Shown here: piece after piece, positions 31,836-36,536 of the stretch | Layout of the letters: each line of letters starts with the position of its first letter | How positions within the stretch are numbered: position 1 is the stretch's first letter | Assembly (NCBI GenBank): GCA_947588005.1 | Contig: CANPYE010000012.1 | Span: 1-36,536, forward strand | Reading direction: 5' to 3' | DNA length: 36,536 bases | Origin: an uncultured Lachnospiraceae bacterium | GTDB taxonomy: Bacteria > Bacillota > Clostridia > Lachnospirales > Lachnospiraceae | Program-made: the position numbers and the translations under genes | The notes under the pieces: model-generated | Databases searched by the model: none | What the model was told of the DNA's origin: nothing | What the model saw: only the letters and a program-made list of their open reading frames with translations

Positions 31836-33248
31836 ATGGGAGGGATCGTTTTGCAAAGGCAGGATATAATCGCGCAGCTTGTAGAGGCGCGGCTGGAAAA
31901 GGGAATCTCGCAGGCGGAGCTTGCACGGATGATCGGAACTCAGCGGTCAAGCATTTGCCGCCTGGAGAGCGGCGCGCAGAATCCAACGCTGGATATGGTT
32001 TTGAAGATCGCATCCGCCCTGGGCAAGACGGTCTCTCTTTCCCTGGAGGAGCAGGAAGAAATGAAGAAAAACTCTTACAGCCTCCGCATTTATGATACAG
32101 AGCTTATGAAGTTTATCATGGAAAAGCGCGGCCTGGAAGGGCTGGTAGCCAAGATCGTTTCTGTAAACGAGGAATATCGGCACCTGCTTCCGCTGGATAT
32201 GGAATGTACCGGCGAGGGCGTCATCCGATGGCTGGAGCGCCGTGTGATCCCCAAGAACCGCACATTTGTGGATGAGATTTTGAAAACGCTGGGGTTGAGC
32301 CATAATGATACCAAGGGAATCATTGATGTATGCAAGGGCCTATCCCTTAATGACAGCTACTGGATCGTGCCGGAAGGGTTTGACGGGAAGTTTGCCGACT
32401 ACAATCTGTATCAGAACCGCTTTTCGGAAATGCTGGCGCTGGTGGCCTATACCGGCGCGGGACAAAGCCGGGAGGCGTTCACCACCTCCCCGGAGCTGAC
32501 GACCAACGGGATGCTGCCAAAGGCGTGGCGTTTCATTGAGAACGATGGTATTTATCTTTATAAGGGCGGCTCCAGCGGTGCCTCTAATACCGGGCGGGAA
32601 CCCTACTGTGAATATTATGCTTCGCAGATTGCAGAAACCATGCGTCTGAACGCCGTTCATTACGACCTGGAGAACTGGAAAGGGATTACGGCGTCCAAAT
32701 GCGCGCTGTTTACCGATGTGGACACTTCCTACATTCCCATTGGCCGGCTGGTTAAGGCCGGCGGGATTCAGAAGTGCCTGGAATACTATGACGCGCTCGG
32801 CCCGGAATACGGGGAGCAGATTCGCAGTATGCTGGTGTTTGACGCTCTGATCTATAACGAGGACCGGCATTTCGGAAACTTCGGCATTCTCCGGGACAAT
32901 CATACCGGCAGGATCAAGGCCCCGGCTCCCATTTTCGATAACGGCCTGTCTCTGCTGTGCTATGCAGGACGGGATGAAATCGCGGATTTTGAAAAGCTCC
33001 GATCCTACGCCGGGACACGTACGAACCCCTATCGGTTATCATTTGAGGAAGTGTGCGCCGCCGTGATGGGCGCGAAGCAAAAGGAGCAGCTTCGCCGGAT
33101 GATCGGCTTTACGTTCAAACGGCATCCGTCCATCAACTTTCCGGAAGACCATTTGCGGGCGTTGGAAAAGCTGTTGGAGATTCGCGTCAGAAGGCTGCTG
33201 GCGATCCCCACAAAAGGGAAAGCTGAGAGGCGCAGATCGCGTGGCTGA
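31836..33248 (+). CDS. HTH (Xre/HipB-like) domain fused to a HipA-like kinase domain
   Basis: A 470-aa protein. Residues about 9-68 are an Xre-type HTH ('EKGISQAELARMIGTQRSSI', 'RLESGAQNPTLDMVLKIASA'). Residues about 76-450 are HipA-like: LYKGGSSG with Lys243, the catalytic-loop pattern NEDRHFGNFG (Asp343, Asn348) and metal-binding FDNG (Asp368). HipA toxins are Ser/Thr kinases that phosphorylate a tRNA synthetase, and HipB is the repressor-antitoxin; the target here is unknown. Normally the two parts are separate genes. ATG 32061 (Met76) has GGAGGA 10 bp upstream and would give the kinase part alone. ATG 31836 is used for the fusion; TTG 31851 after GGGAGGG is an alternative. Confidence 0.8.
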   Translation: MGGIVLQRQDIIAQLVEARLEKGISQAELARMIGTQRSSICRLESGAQNPTLDMVLKIASALGKTVSLSLEEQEEMKKNSYSLRIYDTELMKFIMEKRGLEGLVAKIVSVNEEYRHLLPLDMECTGEGVIRWLERRVIPKNRTFVDEILKTLGLSHNDTKGIIDVCKGLSLNDSYWIVPEGFDGKFADYNLYQNRFSEMLALVAYTGAGQSREAFTTSPELTTNGMLPKAWRFIENDGIYLYKGGSSGASNTGREPYCEYYASQIAETMRLNAVHYDLENWKGITASKCALFTDVDTSYIPIGRLVKAGGIQKCLEYYDALGPEYGEQIRSMLVFDALIYNEDRHFGNFGILRDNHTGRIKAPAPIFDNGLSLLCYAGRDEIADFEKLRSYAGTRTNPYRLSFEEVCAAVMGAKQKEQLRRMIGFTFKRHPSINFPEDHLRALEKLLEIRVRRLLAIPTKGKAERRRSRG

Positions 33249-33293
33249 AAACGTCAGAGAGACATTCCTCGGAGATGAGGCAGTAGAATTCAT

Positions 33294-34049
33294 TCAGTCT
33301 TCAAACAGATAACGGATATACTCCGCGGCGGTTTCGGGCCGCGGCGTGTTGGCGATGACGCCCAGATAGACGCTGCCGTTAAAACCGGCACGGCGGATCA
33401 CCGGAGCCTGGGAGAGCTCCAGTGCCATGGGAAAGTCCTCGGTGACGGCTTTGTATTCGACGGAAGGATCCAGCCGGACGTCCGTGGCGTTGTCTTCCAG
33501 GACGGCGGTGCCTGTGGTCAGGGCGGAGCGCAGCGTTTCTAGCTTCTCACAGCCGGAAAGGTGCTCTGTCAGGAAATCCTCCATATTGATCAGATAACCT
33601 TCCCGCGCGAAAGCGTCGAAGGCCTCCTGATCCATAAGGACCACGTCAAGCTGCTCTCCGTCGATGGTCGCCAGGATCTTCACCCGCGACGCGTAGACGT
33701 ATTCGTAATAGGGACTGTTCTCGTCTGAGGTGAGATAGAGGCCGGTATAGAGCTGCATTCTGTTTTTGGCGGTGTCTGTCCCGGTGTAGGTGAGAAATTC
33801 ACCATCTAAGTCGTTAAGAAGATCGTCGCCGGCGGTGACATTGACCAGGCCGGTGTAGAGGACGACGTCTTTGTGGGTGACTTTTCCGTAAATATTGTAG
33901 CCGACGATATAGGCCAGGATCAGAAATACCGCGATGGGAAGCTTATAGTAGTCCCAGATGTAGCGGACTTTGCCGCGTCCGTTCAGGGACCTGAATTTGC
34001 GGCGTTCTTCTTCCATGGCCGGATTTTTTAAACTTTTATTCCCCGTCAT
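33294..34049 (-). CDS. Membrane-anchored extracellular protein of unknown function, partner of YesL
   Basis: A 251-aa protein from ATG 34049, with AGGAGGT 9 bp upstream; the longer reading to 34103 has none. A basic N-terminus is followed by one transmembrane helix ('KLPIAVFLILAYIVGYNIYG', about 35-54) and an extracellular domain whose 'LDVVLMDQEAFDAFAREGYL' and 'INMEDFLTEHL' resemble a lobe of sugar-binding proteins. It overlaps the YesL gene by 14 bp. I recognise it only as a hypothetical protein that accompanies DUF624 proteins in Lachnospiraceae. It may modulate a sugar transporter or sensor (inference). Confidence 0.65.
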   Translation of the reverse strand: MTGNKSLKNPAMEEERRKFRSLNGRGKVRYIWDYYKLPIAVFLILAYIVGYNIYGKVTHKDVVLYTGLVNVTAGDDLLNDLDGEFLTYTGTDTAKNRMQLYTGLYLTSDENSPYYEYVYASRVKILATIDGEQLDVVLMDQEAFDAFAREGYLINMEDFLTEHLSGCEKLETLRSALTTGTAVLEDNATDVRLDPSVEYKAVTEDFPMALELSQAPVIRRAGFNGSVYLGVIANTPRPETAAEYIRYLFED

Positions 34050-34686
34050 TTTTCCGTACCTCCTCATAATTGGAGGCCTTCGTCTCCAGCTGCCCCAGCA
34101 CATTGTTCATCAGAAACGAGCAGAGAAATGCGCAGGTTCCTTCGCCGAACACGATGACGGGAAGGAAGACATTGATGATGACCACCAGCATGGCGAAATG
34201 GATCGCCGCCGCCAGGGCGGTGCAGAAGAGAAATCGCATTCCTACCATCAGGGCGTTCTTGATGGTGCGGAACGCGGTATTTTCAAACCGCGCCATGATC
34301 GGGAACACCCACAGAAGGATGATGGCGTAGCCTACCAGCAGGACGATGAAGACGGCGGTCTCCACGGCCCAGAACGTATTCTCAAACCGCATATGGTAGA
34401 ACACATAGCCGTCCACGCCTAAGAGGATCCCCAGCGCCAGCAGGATCAGCCAGACGATGGTGGACTGGCGGAAATTTTCCTTGAACGCCTGGAAGAAGCC
34501 GGACGTCAGATGGCCTTCTTCGTTCTTCGCCATTTTGAGGGTCATGTGGTAGAGGGCGGTGGTGGACGCGCCTGCCGTGACGATGGGGATACAGCAGATC
34601 ATCCAGAGAATGTTCAGATAAGCGCTGTATACCAGCCTTGTGATAAATGACATGGCCGGGCCTTCCGGATCCAGTAAACGACTCAT
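34036..34686 (-). CDS. YesL family protein (DUF624)
   Basis: A 216-aa membrane protein from ATG 34686, which has AAGGAGGT 7 bp upstream; the longer reading runs into repeats with no ribosome site. About five hydrophobic helices are seen, with the DUF624 pattern 'LVYSAYLNILWMICCIPIVT' then AGASTTALYHM (about 14-45), and FFQAFKENFRQSTIVWL (about 63-79). YesL genes regularly lie next to YesMN regulators and LplABC-type sugar importers, but a biochemical role is not established. It is co-transcribed with the membrane-anchored protein that follows and lies downstream of the LacI gene on the same strand. Confidence 0.88.
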   Translation of the reverse strand: MSRLLDPEGPAMSFITRLVYSAYLNILWMICCIPIVTAGASTTALYHMTLKMAKNEEGHLTSGFFQAFKENFRQSTIVWLILLALGILLGVDGYVFYHMRFENTFWAVETAVFIVLLVGYAIILLWVFPIMARFENTAFRTIKNALMVGMRFLFCTALAAAIHFAMLVVIINVFLPVIVFGEGTCAFLCSFLMNNVLGQLETKASNYEEVRKNDGE

Positions 34687-34728
34687 GGGGTACCTCCTTA
34701 GTGTTTTATCTGCGTTCGGCGATGTGTT

Positions 34729-34873
34729 AAAACGAGCGGTTGTTGTTTGCTTTGGGTAACATCGAAAACAGTTGGTTGTTATCAAAGTAAAGCCACGTCA
34801 AAACGGTTAGCTGTTATCCCGCTTTGGAACCGTACTAAAACTATCGGTGGATGTCCGGCTCAAAGCCATACCG
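34729..34873. repeat. Degenerate tandem array, four AAAAC-headed units with a 36-37 bp period
   Basis: AAAAC occurs at 34729, 34765, 34801 and 34838, each followed by a related sequence. The first three share AAAAC(g/a)(g/a)(t/g)(t/c)(g/a)G(t/c)TGTT(a/g)T(c/t), often with CTTTG further on. The units fill most of the gap between the LacI stop and the YesL start. They differ too much for a CRISPR array. They could be regulator sites on the same helix face or a decayed repeat. Confidence 0.5.
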
Positions 34874-34883
34874 CCCGTATTTT

Positions 34884-35954
34884 TTACCCTTCCGTCGACT
34901 CCCTATAGATCAGTTCCGTCTCCGTGTGCATGATCCGGTAGTTCAGTTCCGGCTCCCGGATGCGGGACAGCAGAAGCTGGACCGCCGCGAAGCCCATGAT
35001 CTGACTGTGAATGTGGATCGTAGTCAGCGTCGGCGTCATGATCCGGGATTCCGGGGAATCGTCAAAGCCGCAGAGCCAGACGTCCTTCGGGACGGACCGG
35101 CCCAGACGCTTAAGGACAGTGACGACGTCGATGGCGACGAAGTCGTTGGCGCAGAGAAAGACGTCTGGCATATGGTCAAGTCCGCCCAGCTGTTCGGTCA
35201 GATAGGCGCGGTAGGCGTCCCGGTCCAAATGGCTTAAGCCTTCCTGTGTCCTTGTCAGGCAGAAATGTTCGTCAATGGGCAGCCCCAGCGTGAACATGGC
35301 GCCTCGGAACGCCATATAGCGCTCGTAGAAGGACTGGCAGTGCAGGTATTCGCCGATGAAGCCGATCCTTGTCCGGCCGCGCCGCGCCATCTCGCTGATA
35401 AAGCGGTAGATCTCGGTCTGGTTGTCCATGTACAGCCGGTCCGCCTCCAGCAGGCGGTCGAAGCCGTCGGCGGGAGTGTCGATGAAGAGGGTGGGGATTC
35501 CCTGACCGCAGATCCTATGGCTGTATTCATGGTCAAAGATCTCCACGCACACGATGCCGGCGGTCCGGTCCGGATTAAAGGATGCCGGCATCCGTCCCGC
35601 GGCCTGATCTTCGTAATAGACCCGGTGCAGGGTCAGGCTGTAGCCAGCCTGGGTCAGTTCGCGTTGAAATTTGTCCAGGATCACGGAAGCGATATGGGAA
35701 CCGCCTAACGCCGAGCCGGTCAGAAGGGCGATCTCCCGCTTGTCGTCGGGACCCGGAAAGGAAGACGGCGTCCTGACAGGATCCGTGAGGGCCATGTAGG
35801 AAAACTGCTTATAGCCCATCTCCTGCGCCTTCTTAAGGACTTTCTCCCTGGTCGCGTCGGCCAGGATGCCGGTATTGTTGATCGCCTTGGAAACGGTATT
35901 GCGCGATACGCCCAGCGCGTCCGCAATGTCCTGGATCGTGACTCGTTCTGCCAT
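34884..35954 (-). CDS. LacI family transcriptional regulator
   Basis: A 356-aa repressor-type protein. The N-terminal HTH and hinge (about 5-55) have 'TIQDIADALGVSRNTVSKAI' and 'NNTGILADATREKVLKKAQE'. The C-terminal sugar-binding domain (about 70-345) has 'DRTAGIVCVEIFDHEYSH', GRTRIGFIGEYLH, MPDVFLCANDFVAIDVV and WLCGFDDSPESR. It probably binds a sugar or sugar phosphate. CAGGAGGGGG lies before the ATG. It is transcribed away from a 550-bp AT-rich regulatory region toward yesL and may control both that operon and the divergent gene starting at 36508. Confidence 0.93.
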   Translation of the reverse strand: MAERVTIQDIADALGVSRNTVSKAINNTGILADATREKVLKKAQEMGYKQFSYMALTDPVRTPSSFPGPDDKREIALLTGSALGGSHIASVILDKFQRELTQAGYSLTLHRVYYEDQAAGRMPASFNPDRTAGIVCVEIFDHEYSHRICGQGIPTLFIDTPADGFDRLLEADRLYMDNQTEIYRFISEMARRGRTRIGFIGEYLHCQSFYERYMAFRGAMFTLGLPIDEHFCLTRTQEGLSHLDRDAYRAYLTEQLGGLDHMPDVFLCANDFVAIDVVTVLKRLGRSVPKDVWLCGFDDSPESRIMTPTLTTIHIHSQIMGFAAVQLLLSRIREPELNYRIMHTETELIYRESTEG

Positions 35955-36004
35955 GTAACCCCCTCCTGAGAAATTTCCTTAAAATATAATGTACTGCCTG
36001 ATTT

Positions 36005-36034
36005 GCGTCAGTATGCAGGAAATAGCGCCGGCGG
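36005..36034 (+). repeat. Dispersed short repeat, copy 2 (shared with 20412-20455)
   Basis: TGCGTCAGTATG (36005-36016), 7 to 10 nt, then GCGCCGGCGGCGC, matching the copy between the binding-protein and permease genes. Here AGCGCC and GGCGCT form a small hairpin. It lies directly before the third hairpin-repeat pair. Confidence 0.55.
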
Positions 36035-36045
36035 CGCTTTCTATG

Positions 36046-36123
36046 TTTCCATGCAGGCAGAGTGCCGATGACGTTCTGCCTGTATTTCCATGCAGGCAGA
36101 GTGCCGGTGATGTTCTGCTTGCA
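36046..36123. repeat. REP-like paired hairpin repeat, locus 3 (units 36046-36084 and 36085-36123)
   Basis: Two adjacent TTTCCATGCAGGCAGAGTGC-headed units. The stem CAGGCAGA pairs with TCTGCCTG and continues with G-U type pairs, with loops CCGATGA and CCGGTGA. It is the same family as at 4222-4298 and 12840-12918. Stem bases differ between loci while pairing is kept. Confidence 0.8.
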
Positions 36124-36129
36124 TCACGT

Positions 36130-36428
36130 CAACTTGTGCATATGCCTAACTCATTGTTTCTATTATAATGCACAAATCAAAATGTGTCAAATGTAAAAAT
36201 GTAAATATTTTAGCATAATTGTATGTGCAATATGCAAAATTCAGACAACGACAGGCGGCTCAGACTGTAAAAGATGTGCATAGTGCGCGGTCAGGGTGGA
36301 AAACACCCAATTCGACCGAAAAATAATTTGTGCAAATGTTAAAATCTGTATTGACTAAATGTAAAAACGGTGGTATAAATGATTTACACAAATCCGAATG
36401 ATATTTTTACAAATGCACAAATCACAAA
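36130..36428. promoter_or_regulatory. AT-rich control region with clustered TGTGCA / AATGTAAAA sites and a consensus-like promoter
   Basis: TGTGCA or its complement occurs six times (starts about 36135, 36169, 36222, 36274, 36330, 36414). AATGTAAAA or close variants occur at 36190, 36335, 36358 and, inverted, 36405-36413. AATGCACAAATCA is repeated directly at 36167 and 36412. A promoter TTGACT (36351-36356), 17 bp, TATAAA (36374-36379) would read into the gene at 36508. The region 35955-36507 holds no ORF that I can support. Confidence 0.6.
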
Positions 36429-36507
36429 CCAACGGCCGACAAATCCATTTCCCATTCCCATCGGCCGCGAAATTCGGAGAACGTGTGAGGAAGGAGGAAC
36501 ACATTCT

Positions 36508-36536
36508 ATGAAACAGAAAAAAGAAGCGGCGGGACT
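36508..36536 (+). CDS. Start of an unidentified gene (3' end outside window)
   Basis: ATG 36508 has a strong AAGGAGG (36491-36497) 10 bp upstream and a consensus-like promoter further up. Only nine codons are visible (MKQKKEAAG). A lysine-rich start fits either a lipoprotein or a permease N-terminus, and the neighbouring LacI/YesL genes make a sugar-transport gene likely, but nothing more can be said. Confidence 0.6.

Noticed and set aside
34729-34873. CRISPR array, suggested by the 36-bp period
   Set aside because: The units differ at most positions, no constant repeat with unique spacers can be defined, and no cas genes are present.

Overview
The window looks like a chromosomal segment of a gut-type Lachnospiraceae (Clostridium cluster XIVa) bacterium. 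The evidence is Gram-positive-style AGGAGG ribosome sites, sigma-A-like TTGACA/TATAAT promoters, YesMN-type two-component and LplBC-type sugar permease families, DUF624 (YesL) and isolated glycosidase genes in a fairly GC-rich background. No rRNA, tRNA, CRISPR array or complete insertion sequence was seen. The species call is inference from gene style only.

Layout. 1-654: the 3' end of an NADH:flavin/2-enoate-reductase-type oxidoreductase, followed by a 304-bp palindromic element (670-973). 1129-4210: an operon with a tandem GNAT acetyltransferase, a GNAT-like acyltransferase and a DUF1343/NamZ exo-muramidase, probably for muropeptide salvage. 4452-7003: two tandem CNNM/CBS (CorC/HlyC-like) membrane proteins. 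6918-9796 (minus): a small helical protein, an alpha/beta hydrolase and a DUF362 lipoprotein, divergent from a LysR regulator (9934-10809). 10891-12822 (minus): a GH2 beta-glucuronidase-like enzyme. 13153-13583: an AbrB-type antitoxin with the remnant of a PIN toxin. 13663-14613: a decayed gene.

14911-30310 is a carbohydrate-utilisation locus: YesM-like histidine kinase, YesN-like AraC response regulator, sugar-binding lipoprotein, two permeases, then a GH28-like enzyme with Ig/FnIII domains, a GH43-like enzyme and a GH106-like enzyme. The combination suggests pectic, probably rhamnogalacturonan-type, oligosaccharides that are sensed outside, imported by an ABC transporter whose ATPase is encoded elsewhere, and cleaved in the cytoplasm. 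30690-31775 is a lone EutH-type ethanolamine transporter behind a 22-codon leader ORF. 31836-33248 is an HTH domain fused to a HipA-like kinase. 33294-35954 (minus) holds LacI, YesL and a membrane-anchored protein. The window ends in a long AT-rich regulatory region and the first codons of another gene.

The most interesting signals are non-coding. A motif (TGYRCA followed by AATGTAAAA) lies just upstream of the -35 regions of the kinase operon and of the binding-protein gene, and recurs many times at 36.1-36.4 kb. A REP-like hairpin family occurs as adjacent pairs at three loci. A second dispersed repeat occurs at two loci. A degenerate 36-bp-period array lies between lacI and yesL. There are also the long palindromic element, a perfect 20-bp operator before the HTH-HipA fusion with an internal start site, and an in-frame-deleted 52-aa PIN relic.
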